DNA of 37,802 bases, taken from positions 1 through 37,802 of the forward strand of contig CBDUVB010000015.1 in NCBI GenBank assembly GCA_965370555.1. The letters run 5' to 3'. Below, one piece after another: positions 1 to 7,034 of this stretch (the first letter of the stretch is position 1; each line of letters opens with the position of its first letter). This DNA is from JAJOKK01 sp965370555. Lineage in GTDB: Bacteria > Bipolaricaulota > Bipolaricaulia > UBA7950 > UBA9294. Position numbers and translations under genes: made by a program. The notes under the pieces were generated by a model, which worked only from the letters and a program-made list of their open reading frames with translations, searched no databases and was not told the DNA's origin.

Positions 1-870
1 GTGATAGAAGCTGTTATCACGGCGCTCATCTGGTCCTCCTCCTTTATCGGAGTGAAGGTCGTTCTTCGCTATACCGGGCCACTCACAACGGCCGGGTTGC
101 GCTACTTTATCGCCTTCCTCCTCCTCTCCCCGTGGCTGTGGCAACACTGGCGGTCCTCTCCGTGCCTCACCCGTGGACAGTGGTCGCGCTTCACCCTTAT
201 AGGACTCTTCCAATACACGATCGGAAACGGCGCCCTCTTCTTTGCCCTGAAGACACTCTCGGCAACCACCGGGTCACTCGCCCTGTGCCTTGTTCCGATC
301 CCGGTCCTGTTGCTGGGGTTGGTGCGTCTCAAGGAACGGCCTCGCCCCCTCCAACTCCTGGCTTTCTCGATCACGATCGGAGGGAGCGTCCTCTTCTTCT
401 CGCCCAACGGAGTGGAGTTTCGGGATCCGCTCGCTCTCGGGCTCCTTGGGGTAGCAATCCTCAGCTGCTCCGCATTTCCTGTGCTGGTAAGGGAGATCGC
501 TCGCAGCCACAAGGTGGATAACGTTGTCCTGACGGGGATCCCTCTGGGAATCGGTGGGGGTCTTCTTCTCTTCCTCGCGTTCGCATGGGAAGGGATTCCG
601 CGTATGCCGTTCTTCGCCTGGGGAGTGCTCCTAGGGCTCGCGCTGGTGAACACCCTGTTCGCCTACCTCCTCTACAATCACTCGCTCCGGCACCTCTCCG
701 TGATCGAGGCGAACGTGATGCTCAATCTTATTCCCCTCGGTACGGCGCTCATTGCCTGGGGAACACTGGGCGAGCGCCTCCTCCCGGTTCAGATCGTGGC
801 GATGTTCCTGATTGTGGTCGGGGCAAGCTTGGTGCAGCGGTGGAACGGAAACCACCGTCGTGAGAAGTAA
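1..870 (+). CDS. EamA/DMT-family transporter
   Basis: Predicted cytoplasmic-membrane carrier of the drug/metabolite transporter superfamily (EamA family), whose members usually export amino acids, other metabolites or drugs. The substrate cannot be read from the sequence. The 289 residues fit the usual ten-helix layout of two five-helix EamA units, roughly residues 1-135 and 145-280, closed by a short basic tail (WNGNHRREK). The GTG start is the first base of the window. Homologues begin with the first membrane helix at about this point, so the gene is probably complete, but an upstream start outside the window cannot be excluded. No partner gene is visible; the next 400 bases are non-coding. 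Confidence 0.85.
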   Translation: MIEAVITALIWSSSFIGVKVVLRYTGPLTTAGLRYFIAFLLLSPWLWQHWRSSPCLTRGQWSRFTLIGLFQYTIGNGALFFALKTLSATTGSLALCLVPIPVLLLGLVRLKERPRPLQLLAFSITIGGSVLFFSPNGVEFRDPLALGLLGVAILSCSAFPVLVREIARSHKVDNVVLTGIPLGIGGGLLLFLAFAWEGIPRMPFFAWGVLLGLALVNTLFAYLLYNHSLRHLSVIEANVMLNLIPLGTALIAWGTLGERLLPVQIVAMFLIVVGASLVQRWNGNHRREK

Positions 871-1034
871 TCTCCAAAGATGAAAAGAATCTATGAGGAA
901 CACAGGAATCCAGGAAGACTCACAAGCAAAAACTGCAGGGCACTAGATTCTCTCCTGAATTCATGGCTTCCTTAGAGCTTGTTACGTAAACTTTGCCACT
1001 ATCTGTCTTCAAACTCAAATCATAGTTTCAAGCA

Positions 1035-1217
1035 TTTTACCGCAGAGGGATTGGGAGGAGAAAGGGGGACGCGGAGACGCGGGGAAGGGGGAACGCGGGG
1101 AAAGCAAAGACCGGCGGAACTGAGAGATCGGAAGATCGGGAGGTTCAATCACTCAATCACTCAATCACTCAATCCTGCTTCCCTCTCTCTGCGTGCTCCG
1201 CGTCCTCAGCGGTGAAA
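1035..1217. repeat. Intergenic repeat element with inverted ends
   Basis: The element begins TTTTACCGCAGAGG and ends CCTCAGCGGTGAAA, near-perfect inverted copies of each other. Just inside, both ends carry GACGCGGAG or its complement CTCCGCGTC. Similar ACCGCAGAG/GACGCGGAG words occur as dispersed intergenic repeats in many environmental bacterial genomes. The centre holds purine-rich DNA and an octamer tract. No credible reading frame lies inside. A short related stretch (GACGCGGGGACACGGAGAGA) sits in the spacer before the ECF ATPase gene near 9600. Bases 871-1034 hold nothing I recognise. Confidence 0.6.
1146..1174. repeat. Short tandem repeat, unit CAATCACT
   Basis: Three perfect head-to-tail copies of the octamer CAATCACT are followed by CAATC. 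Related ATTGAGTGATT/AATCACTCAAT words recur in the spacers at about 4660 and 29363, so this belongs to a dispersed family. It lies inside the inverted-end element. Confidence 0.85.
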
Positions 1218-1243
1218 GTTTCTATTCCGCAAGGATAAGAGGC

Positions 1244-1274
1244 TTGTGCAACAGTCTCCCCGAGGGTTTAGAAT
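1244..1274 (+). promoter_or_regulatory. Putative promoter of the agmatinase gene
   Basis: A TAGAAT -10 box ends six bases before the ATG at 1281, so transcription should start at or very near the start codon. A weak TTGTGC -35 lies 19 bases upstream. There is no good Shine-Dalgarno site, in line with a leaderless message. Confidence 0.45.
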
Positions 1275-1280
1275 CAAGGC

Positions 1281-2192
1281 ATGACATTCTCTGACACGAT
1301 TCAACCTACTCATCGACATTTGTGGAGCGGGCTTGCAAGCGACGATCCGGCGGCACGGGTTGGTCTTCTTGGCGTGCCGTTCGATGGGGCGACCAGCTTT
1401 CGCAAAGGGGCATCTTTCGCTCCGAGGAAGATCCGCGAGCTGACGCCGCACATCGCACCAGCGACCGAGGAGGGGGTGTCCCTTGCGGGATTGCAGGTGC
1501 GCGATTACGGTGACGTCCCTATTGATCTGAATTGGGAACGGTATTTCAGTGCGGTGGAGACACGTGCAAGGGAGGTCTTGCGCCATCCCTTCTCCTTGTT
1601 CTTAGGAGGCGATCACTCTGTCACGATTCCGCTCACGAAGGCGTTCAGTGAATCGGTGAAGGGAGGATTCGGCGTCATCCACATCGACGCACACGTCGAC
1701 CTTGCCAATATGTTCGAGGGGCACAGCTGGTCGCACGCCTGCACGGAACGCCGTGTGTTGGAACTTTCCAATATCGACCCGCGCCATCTGGTCTTCGTCG
1801 GTGTTCGCTCGTTCATGGACGATGAGCTTCGCTTCCTCACGGATCATCCGGAGATTGGACTGCACACGGCCCGCGATCTTCACCAACGCGGGATCGAGAC
1901 GGTCGCGCAAGGAGTGGTGCAACAATTGCGGGATGTAGATGCAATCTACGTAACGCTCGACATCGATGCTCTCGATCCGGCATTCGCCCCGGGGACCGGG
2001 ACTCCGGAGGCGGGTGGCCTTTCCACCCGTGACCTGTTGGAACTCCTACGAGTGGTCTTTGCCGGGCTACCTGTTCGTGCACTCGATATTGTGGAGGTCT
2101 CCCCACCGCTTGACCACGCCGATATCACCGCGGTCGCTGCCGCCAAGGTGATCTACGAGGTCTTCGGTTGGGTGAAAGGAACTGCCTGCTAA
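1281..2192 (+). CDS. speB: Agmatinase-family ureohydrolase
   Basis: Cytoplasmic binuclear manganese hydrolase of the arginase/agmatinase family. The most likely reaction is agmatine to putrescine plus urea, a step of polyamine synthesis. The metal-binding motifs are all present: GGDHS (residues 109-113), HIDAHVD (134-140) and DIDALDP (227-233), followed by PGTGTPEAGG, the form typical of agmatinases. The C-terminal EVSPPLDHAD stretch is also standard. At 303 residues it has normal family length. Guanidinobutyrase, formimidoylglutamase and related ureohydrolases share these motifs, so the substrate is inferred. The ATG was chosen because the -10 box sits directly upstream and the N-terminus fits the family. 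No polyamine partner gene is adjacent. Confidence 0.85.
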   Translation: MTFSDTIQPTHRHLWSGLASDDPAARVGLLGVPFDGATSFRKGASFAPRKIRELTPHIAPATEEGVSLAGLQVRDYGDVPIDLNWERYFSAVETRAREVLRHPFSLFLGGDHSVTIPLTKAFSESVKGGFGVIHIDAHVDLANMFEGHSWSHACTERRVLELSNIDPRHLVFVGVRSFMDDELRFLTDHPEIGLHTARDLHQRGIETVAQGVVQQLRDVDAIYVTLDIDALDPAFAPGTGTPEAGGLSTRDLLELLRVVFAGLPVRALDIVEVSPPLDHADITAVAAAKVIYEVFGWVKGTAC

Positions 2193-2416
2193 ACGGCGAT
2201 AGACCTTAAAGGAAGTTGACCCGCTGCCCTCCCAGCAGACCAAGGTGTATCCAACAAGAGGCTCTTCGTCGTTTCGAGTGGGTAGCGGCTCCTAGCTCCA
2301 CACGCATACGAAGTGAAGATTGATGGTTCCTCGCTATTACGTGTGGGTAACTAACCGCGGTCAATTCTCTCTCGACGCATAGAAGGGTACATTGGCAGTT
2401 TGGCTCCCTTGAGATG

Positions 2417-2479
2417 GTCAATCCACAATTTGGTTCACCTCCCTTGATGGGAGGGGTAAGGGGAGGGTGACGTCTACCC
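2417..2479. repeat. Direct repeat with hairpin, left copy
   Basis: It starts GTCAATCCACAA, carries the hairpin CCTCCC-TTGAT-GGGAGG, continues GGGTAAGGGGAGGGTGA and ends GTCTACCC. A second copy at 2968-3036 has the same order of words in the same orientation. The pair encloses the DUF559 gene, and this copy overlaps its last codons. The stretch 2193-2416 between agmatinase and this repeat holds nothing I can identify. Confidence 0.8.
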
Positions 2480-2818
2480 TTCAAGCTCCTGAAGGGTACG
2501 TTCCAACACGCCTTCGAGGTTGGTCAACACCTGGTTGTTCCAGAAGCGGAGTACCCGGAAGCCTTGAGCCTCCAACCAAGCGGTACGCTTGAGGTCGTGT
2601 TGCCGTCCTTGGGGCGTGTTGTGTTGGCCACCGTCGATCTCTACTACAAGTCTGTGTTCGAAGGAGGCGAAGTCGACGATGTACGGGCCGATGGGAGTTT
2701 GCCTGCGGAACTTGGCTCCGCCGAGTTGGCGGGCGCGAAGCTTCTGCCATAGGAGCTTCTCAGCCTCGGTGGACGCACGCCGCAGCCCGCGGGCACGCTT
2801 GACCTGTTTGCGATACAT
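2474..2818 (-). CDS. DUF559 family, Vsr-like endonuclease fold protein
   Basis: A 114-residue protein of the DUF559 family, related to very-short-patch-repair (Vsr) and other PD-(D/E)xK nucleases. The family core is clear: an N-terminal ARGLRRASTEAEKLLW helix, then KFRRQTPIGPYIVDFAS, LVVEIDGGQH and RVLRFWNNQVL near the C-terminus. The VDF and EID acidic residues sit where the nuclease motif is expected. I start at MYRKQVKR because the codons further upstream run through an intergenic palindrome. A TATCAT box lies six bases before this ATG. The biological role of DUF559 proteins is not established. The gene stands alone between two direct repeats, a sign that the unit may be mobile. Confidence 0.8.
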   Translation of the reverse strand: MYRKQVKRARGLRRASTEAEKLLWQKLRARQLGGAKFRRQTPIGPYIVDFASFEHRLVVEIDGGQHNTPQGRQHDLKRTAWLEAQGFRVLRFWNNQVLTNLEGVLERTLQELEG

Positions 2819-2857
2819 AGCACAATGATAGTACAGATTGCTCCCCCTCACCCCAAC

Positions 2858-2880
2858 CCTCTCCCACAACAGGGAGAGGG
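2858..2880. repeat. Hairpin repeat CCCTCTCCC/GGGAGAGGG
   Basis: Nine-base perfect stem with an ACAACA loop, preceded by CCCCCTCACCCCAA. Words like this are a common dispersed intergenic palindrome in bacteria. It lies upstream of the DUF559 gene and creates a false N-terminal extension in that frame. Confidence 0.75.
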
Positions 2881-2967
2881 AATTTAAAGCAGCGGAAGAC
2901 ATGCTCGCCTAAACACCTTTGCACGACGCAGAGACAAAACTCAAGACGAGCAGGATCCCTTAAAACA

Positions 2968-3036
2968 GTCAATCCACAACCCCCCTCCCTTGATGGGAGG
3001 GGTCAGGGGAGGATGATGCAGAGCTTCCGTCTACCC
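2968..3036. repeat. Direct repeat with hairpin, right copy
   Basis: Second copy of the repeat at 2417-2479, with the same GTCAATCCACAA start, the same CCTCCC-TTGAT-GGGAGG hairpin, GGGTCAGGGGAGGATGA and a GTCTACCC end after an eight-base insertion. Both copies are also preceded by a TCCCTT word. The two copies frame the DUF559 gene. Confidence 0.8.
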
Positions 3037-3078
3037 ACTGGAAACGACGAAGGGCCCAAAAAGACGTCTATGAAACTC

Positions 3079-3252
3079 CTACTCTGTCTTATTCTCTTCT
3101 TGTTTTAGGTACTCGAGGATTGCCTCGACGGCGAGGTAACTCACCGAACGATCATTCTCTTCCGCGAGCTTGGCCAACCGGGCAATGGGGCGGAGACCTT
3201 TCTTATTATTTGGGACGGCGATTGATATCTTATCGAGTGTCTGTTTCAACAT
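3079..3252 (-). CDS. Small ribbon-helix-helix (CopG-like) protein
   Basis: A 57-residue protein with the ribbon-helix-helix layout of small DNA-binding regulators and antitoxins: an N-terminal strand (LDKISIAVPNN), helix one (ARLAKLAEENDR), the SVS turn and helix two (YLAVEAILEYLKQEE). It has an excellent SD site (AAGGAGGA, 3258-3265) and a TATAAT box at 3277-3282 on the same strand. Such proteins usually bind operator DNA as dimers, often as the antitoxin half of a toxin-antitoxin pair, but no toxin gene is adjacent; asnS lies upstream and the DUF559 unit downstream. Its target is unknown. It may be an orphan antitoxin or a stand-alone repressor. Confidence 0.7.
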   Translation of the reverse strand: MLKQTLDKISIAVPNNKKGLRPIARLAKLAEENDRSVSYLAVEAILEYLKQEENKTE

Positions 3253-3343
3253 AAGAGTCCTCCTTCATAAGAGCTGATTATACCCAATACTGCTACAGAT
3301 ATCAGCTACAGGTGATTATTCTGCATGCGCCGACTGGATGATC

Positions 3344-4639
3344 TTAGGGATAGAGGCGGTTGATCTGGCGCGCAAAGGGGATCGTCTCGCGGATGTGGGA
3401 GATTCCACAGATCCAGGCGATCGTCCGCGCCACGCCCAGGCCGAACCCGGAGTGAGGGACCGATCCGTAGCGGCGTAGGTCGAGGTACCACTCGTAGGCT
3501 TCACTCGAAAGGTGACTCTCTTCGAGCTGAGCCTGAAGCTCCTCCAGCGTGTCGACGCGCTGGCTTCCACCGATCAGCTCCCCATACCCCTCGGGGCCGA
3601 TCAGGTCAGCGGCGAGGACGCGGGAAGGGTCACTCGGATCGCGTTTCATGTAGAACGGTTTCATAGAGGTGGGGAAGCGCTCGATGAACACGGGCTTGCC
3701 AAAGTGCTCACCAAGGATGGCCTCATGAGGGGCGCCAAAGTCGTCCCCGAATGCGATCTCATGTCCGGCTTCCTGTAGGAGTTTGATCGCATCACCATAA
3801 TCCACACGCGGGAATGGAAGGGTGACTTCCTTACGCAGCATGTCGACATCGCGCTCCAGTTGTGCAAGTTCAACCTTGCGCTCGCTGGTGACGGTATCAA
3901 CGATGTAGGCGATCATCTCCTCTTGCAGGCGGAGGTTGTCGGCGTGATCGTAATACGCCATCTCGGCTTCGGCCATCCAGAACTCGGTCAGGTGCTTGCG
4001 CGTCTTCGATTTCTCTGCTCGAAAGACGGGGCCAATCCAGTAGACCTTTCCCAGCGCCATCGCGGTTGCCTCCAGGTAGAGTTGCCCACTCTGGCCAAGG
4101 TACGCCTTCTCCCCAAAGTAATCGACTTCGAATAACGTCGTCGTCCCCTCCACAGATGTGCCGGTGAGGACGGGGGCCTCTGTTGCGATGAATCCCTTCT
4201 CATGGAAGAAGTCACGCAGGGCACGGAAGACGGCGTCGCGGATACGCAGGATGGGGACTTGCCTCCCGGTGCGCATCCATAGGTGGCGGTTATCCATCAA
4301 AAAGCTGGGCGTGTGCTCGGTGAGTTCGATGGGAAAAGGATCGGTCGGTTCATGGATGACGGTTAGGTCGGCAAGCTGGAGCTCGCACCCGCTCGGTGCT
4401 CGGCGGTCCTCACACAGGGTCCCGCTGACGATGATCGATGTCTCGCGCGGTAGGCGGTCAGCGATGGCAAACAGGTTTGGTAATTCGGGTTTGGTGAGGA
4501 CTCCCTGGATTACGCCCGTCCCATCGCGTAGCTGTAGGAACATGATCTTCCCGCTCGAACGCTTGCTGTACAACCACCCGCGCAGGGTGACCTCCTCGCC
4601 GATAAAGCGTGGCGCCTCATCGATCGTAATCGTCTGCAT
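3344..4639 (-). CDS. asnS: Asparaginyl-tRNA synthetase
   Basis: Class IIb synthetase that charges tRNA(Asn) with asparagine in the cytoplasm. The N-terminal OB-fold anticodon-binding domain covers residues 1-100 (VTLRGWLYSKRSSGKIMFLQ). Motif 2 is FRAEKSKTRKHLTEFW (206-221). Motif 3 lies in the last 34 residues and the chain ends in RLYP. The 431-residue length is normal. AspRS is less likely because of the bacterial AsnS-type C-terminus (SHIRETIPFARQ). One oddity is that motif 3 reads GFGLGVAR where most class II enzymes have Glu before the invariant Arg. A strong SD (AAAGGAGA) precedes the ATG. The gene appears to be transcribed alone. Confidence 0.93.
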   Translation of the reverse strand: MQTITIDEAPRFIGEEVTLRGWLYSKRSSGKIMFLQLRDGTGVIQGVLTKPELPNLFAIADRLPRETSIIVSGTLCEDRRAPSGCELQLADLTVIHEPTDPFPIELTEHTPSFLMDNRHLWMRTGRQVPILRIRDAVFRALRDFFHEKGFIATEAPVLTGTSVEGTTTLFEVDYFGEKAYLGQSGQLYLEATAMALGKVYWIGPVFRAEKSKTRKHLTEFWMAEAEMAYYDHADNLRLQEEMIAYIVDTVTSERKVELAQLERDVDMLRKEVTLPFPRVDYGDAIKLLQEAGHEIAFGDDFGAPHEAILGEHFGKPVFIERFPTSMKPFYMKRDPSDPSRVLAADLIGPEGYGELIGGSQRVDTLEELQAQLEESHLSSEAYEWYLDLRRYGSVPHSGFGLGVARTIAWICGISHIRETIPFARQINRLYP

Positions 4640-4659
4640 CGTATCTCCTTTCAGGGAGG

Positions 4660-4764
4660 GATTGAGTGATTCAGCGAGTGAGCGATTTAACCAATCAATC
4701 TCTCGATTTCCCGATTATCAAATCTATCAATCATCCGATCTCCCGACCATTCAATCTTTCAAGC
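4660..4764. repeat. Intergenic ATTGAGTGATT-family repeat
   Basis: The spacer upstream of asnS is built of repeated GATT-, AATC- and CCGAT-type words (GATTGAGTGATT, GAGCGATTTAAC, AATCAATCTCTCGATT, CCGACCATTCAATC). Parts can pair with each other. Similar words occur at 1146-1174 and 29363-29433. No gene is seen inside. Confidence 0.6.
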
Positions 4765-4805
4765 TCTCTGTGGTGATATCGTTAGAAGAGATTAGAGGGA
4801 GAAAG

Positions 4806-6269
4806 TCACCTTTGCAAGGGGTGGCTCTCCTCCACGACCACTTCGCTCGACCTCGGATCGACAGGGATTGGTTCGATCATCTGAGGCTCTTCCTTGATCA
4901 CGCGGTGCTTCCAGTTCCCGGAGAGGAAGAAGGCAATCGAAAGGATAGACGTGCCCAAGTTGGAGATGAACATCGCCCACCACACCCCGTCGGCTCCCAT
5001 GGTTAAGGTAAATCCGAGGAAGTAGACGAGAGGGATGCGCATTCCCCACAAGCGGAATAGGGAGAAGAACATGGAGTATACGGTATGCCCCGATCCCTGA
5101 TAGGTCCCGATGATGACCTGGAGGATTCCCATGAATGGGAATGCCATCGCGGTGATCGCAAACATCTGTGCTCCTAGGGCGATCACCTCGGGATCGTCGA
5201 GGAAGATTCGAACGAGTGAGTCCCGCAGGAAGTAAACCGCTATGCTGCCGGCAACAAGGAAGACCGTCGAGATTCCCATCCCGGCCCAGGCAGACTGCTC
5301 CGCTCGTCTTGTCTCCTTGGCCCCCAGGTTCTGGCCGACCATCGTTGCAGTTGCCTGGCCGAGGCCCATCGCTGGCATGATCATGATCGAGATAATTCGG
5401 TTTCCGATCCCGAACGCGCTCACCACCGCGGTACCGAACCGGGCGAGGATTCCCGTCATGATCGAGAACCCGAGCGCCGTTCCTGTTTGGCCAATAGAGG
5501 CGGGAAGCCCGATCGCAAGTATGTGTTTGATAGTTCCCCAATGAAGGCGCAGGTGATGTGGACGCAGATGGATCCCGATCCTCCCCGAGAAGAGGAGGTA
5601 GATTCCGTAGAGAGCGACTACTCCGCGGGAGATAATCGTTGCCACAGCCGCCCCGGCGATCCCCCACTCGGGAAACGGTCCCCAGCCGAAGATGAACAAA
5701 GGGTCGAGGAGGATGTTCAGTACGACAGAGACTCCCATCAGTTTCATCGGAGTGATTGTGTCCCCAACTCCGTTTAGGAGGGCGGTGACGATGAATAACC
5801 CGAACAGCGCCGGGATACCGGCGTAGATGATACGCAGGTATGACGCGGCGGGTTCGAGAAGGTCCGGTCCGGCCCCCATCAACACCATCAGCGGTCGCGC
5901 GGCCATCGCCCCGCCCGCAGCAAGAAGCACAGCGAGGATTCCGGCAAAGGTGAAGATCTGTCCTGCAGCGTGGTTTGCCTCCTCGTGGCGCCGGGCACCG
6001 GTATACTGCGCAACGAGGGCCGTTCCAGCGATAGTGACCCCCGCACCAAGCGAGATCACCAGGAAGATGAGGGGCCATGCGATCGTTGGAGCAGCGACCG
6101 CCACCTTCCCCAATCGTCCTAGCCAAAGGGTGTCGACAAGATTATAAACGGTCTGGAAGAGGTTGGAGAGCATGATCGGCCAGGCAAGAAGGAGGAGGGA
6201 CCGGGCGATCGGTCCCTGCGTTAGCCTCTCTCGATTTTTCTTCATCTGCTCATGCGGCATGTCCGCCAT
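4806..6269 (-). CDS. MATE-family efflux transporter
   Basis: Multidrug/metabolite exporter of the MATE family, cytoplasmic membrane, driven by a sodium or proton gradient. About 487 residues form twelve predicted helices in two six-helix halves, starting with the typical ARSLLLLAWPIMLSNLFQ and including the family stretch VDTLWLGRLG. The second half begins at the conserved LAIGLPASIGQ. A longer reading from 6308 is possible, but that start would lie inside the predicted -35 box of this gene's own promoter (TTGACA-17-TATATC, 6287-6315). I therefore prefer the ATG at 6269; the ATG at 6260 is an alternative, seven bases after a TACAAT. It is divergent from the TOBE regulator and shares its promoter region, so co-regulation is possible. 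Confidence 0.88.
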   Translation of the reverse strand: MADMPHEQMKKNRERLTQGPIARSLLLLAWPIMLSNLFQTVYNLVDTLWLGRLGKVAVAAPTIAWPLIFLVISLGAGVTIAGTALVAQYTGARRHEEANHAAGQIFTFAGILAVLLAAGGAMAARPLMVLMGAGPDLLEPAASYLRIIYAGIPALFGLFIVTALLNGVGDTITPMKLMGVSVVLNILLDPLFIFGWGPFPEWGIAGAAVATIISRGVVALYGIYLLFSGRIGIHLRPHHLRLHWGTIKHILAIGLPASIGQTGTALGFSIMTGILARFGTAVVSAFGIGNRIISIMIMPAMGLGQATATMVGQNLGAKETRRAEQSAWAGMGISTVFLVAGSIAVYFLRDSLVRIFLDDPEVIALGAQMFAITAMAFPFMGILQVIIGTYQGSGHTVYSMFFSLFRLWGMRIPLVYFLGFTLTMGADGVWWAMFISNLGTSILSIAFFLSGNWKHRVIKEEPQMIEPIPVDPRSSEVVVEESHPLQR

Positions 6270-6286
6270 TGTACTCGCTTTGAGGG

Positions 6287-6330
6287 GATATATCTCGTGT
6301 GTTGACATTTGTCAACACGAGGATTACACT
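6287..6330. promoter_or_regulatory. Divergent promoters with -35 boxes inside an inverted repeat
   Basis: The perfect inverted repeat GTGTTGAC-ATTT-GTCAACAC supplies TTGACA on both strands. Rightward, TTGACA-17-TACACT ends six bases before the regulator ATG at 6337. Leftward, TTGACA-17-TATATC drives the MATE gene. A protein bound to the inverted repeat would cover both -35 boxes. The adjacent XRE-type regulator is the obvious candidate, giving autoregulation; this is inferred. Confidence 0.7.
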
Positions 6331-6336
6331 CCTGCC

Positions 6337-7032
6337 ATGGGAAAGGCACGCTTTGGGGAGATGATCAGGAGAGCAAGGGTTGAAGCCGGGTTGAGCCTGC
6401 GTGAGGTAGCGGCCAAGACGGGGATCGATTTCACCCGTCTTTCACGGATCGAGCATGGGAGCCGGCCTGCCCCGGGATTGAGCGAGATCCGGATCCTAGC
6501 GGACCTCTTGAACCTTGATATGGTCGATCTGTTGGTGGCGGCGGGAACCTCACGCGAGGTGATGGAACACCTTCTTTGGTCGGAACGCTTGCACGTTGCG
6601 GAAACCCACCCGCGTGTGCGGCCGTACCGACCTGATGGATCTCCTCTCCTTTCCAAGAATACCTTCCACGTACAGGTGCTGGAGAGAGATGGCGCACGCT
6701 GCCGGGTCGCTCTGGGGAAGGAACTGTTGACCGTTCTCTCCTTTTCCACCGCGGAGACCCTCTCGATCGAGATTCCGCCGGAGGCGATCCTCATCGCGCC
6801 GGAGGGATCTCCCCCCACCACTTGCAGCGCGGAGAATGCCTTCCCCATGAGGGTAAAGAAGGCTCGTCAGCTTGGGCAGGTAACGAACCTTGTCCTTGTC
6901 GGGGAAGGGTTTGAGTTAAATACGCTGCATACGACTGAAAAGATCGATTCGATGCACCTTGTGGAGGGAACAATGGTCCTTGCTATGGTGCAAGCGACAA
7001 CGATTAGAACATCACCGATTACAAAGGAGTAA
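6337..7032 (+). CDS. XRE-type HTH regulator with C-terminal TOBE/Mop-like domains
   Basis: Predicted DNA-binding regulator of 231 residues. Residues 6-62 form a Cro/C1-type helix-turn-helix (LSLREVAAKTGIDFTRLSRIEHG). Residues 107-157 and 163-225 look like two TOBE/Mop units: the joint ETLSIEIPPEAILIAPEG then SAENAFPMRV and the end MVLAMVQATTI match the pattern IRPEDVLLA, SARN and VxAxFKAxxV seen in ModE and ModC. In those proteins the paired domains bind molybdate or tungstate. ModE itself uses a winged HTH, so this pairing is unusual. The gene heads the ECF operon: its stop is two bases from the next ATG, whose SD (AAAGGAG) lies in its last codons. Ligand and targets are inferred. The start at 6337 follows the promoter by six bases. 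Confidence 0.8.
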   Translation: MGKARFGEMIRRARVEAGLSLREVAAKTGIDFTRLSRIEHGSRPAPGLSEIRILADLLNLDMVDLLVAAGTSREVMEHLLWSERLHVAETHPRVRPYRPDGSPLLSKNTFHVQVLERDGARCRVALGKELLTVLSFSTAETLSIEIPPEAILIAPEGSPPTTCSAENAFPMRVKKARQLGQVTNLVLVGEGFELNTLHTTEKIDSMHLVEGTMVLAMVQATTIRTSPITKE

Positions 7033-7034
7033 CG

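Noticed and set aside
1146..1174. CRISPR array.
   Set aside because: The octamers are immediately adjacent with no spacers, and no cas genes are present.
4792..6126. A 444-codon open frame on the minus strand within the MATE gene, in another frame.
   Set aside because: It is a shadow of the high-G+C MATE coding sequence: Arg/Pro/Gly-rich, with no family pattern.
6270..6308. The upstream ATG for the MATE protein at 6308.
   Set aside because: It lies inside the predicted -35 region of the gene's own promoter, and the extra residues are not part of the membrane domain.
6163..6336. A longer N-terminal reading of the XRE-TOBE regulator.
   Set aside because: It would run through both divergent promoters and the MATE start; the HTH begins right after the ATG at 6337.
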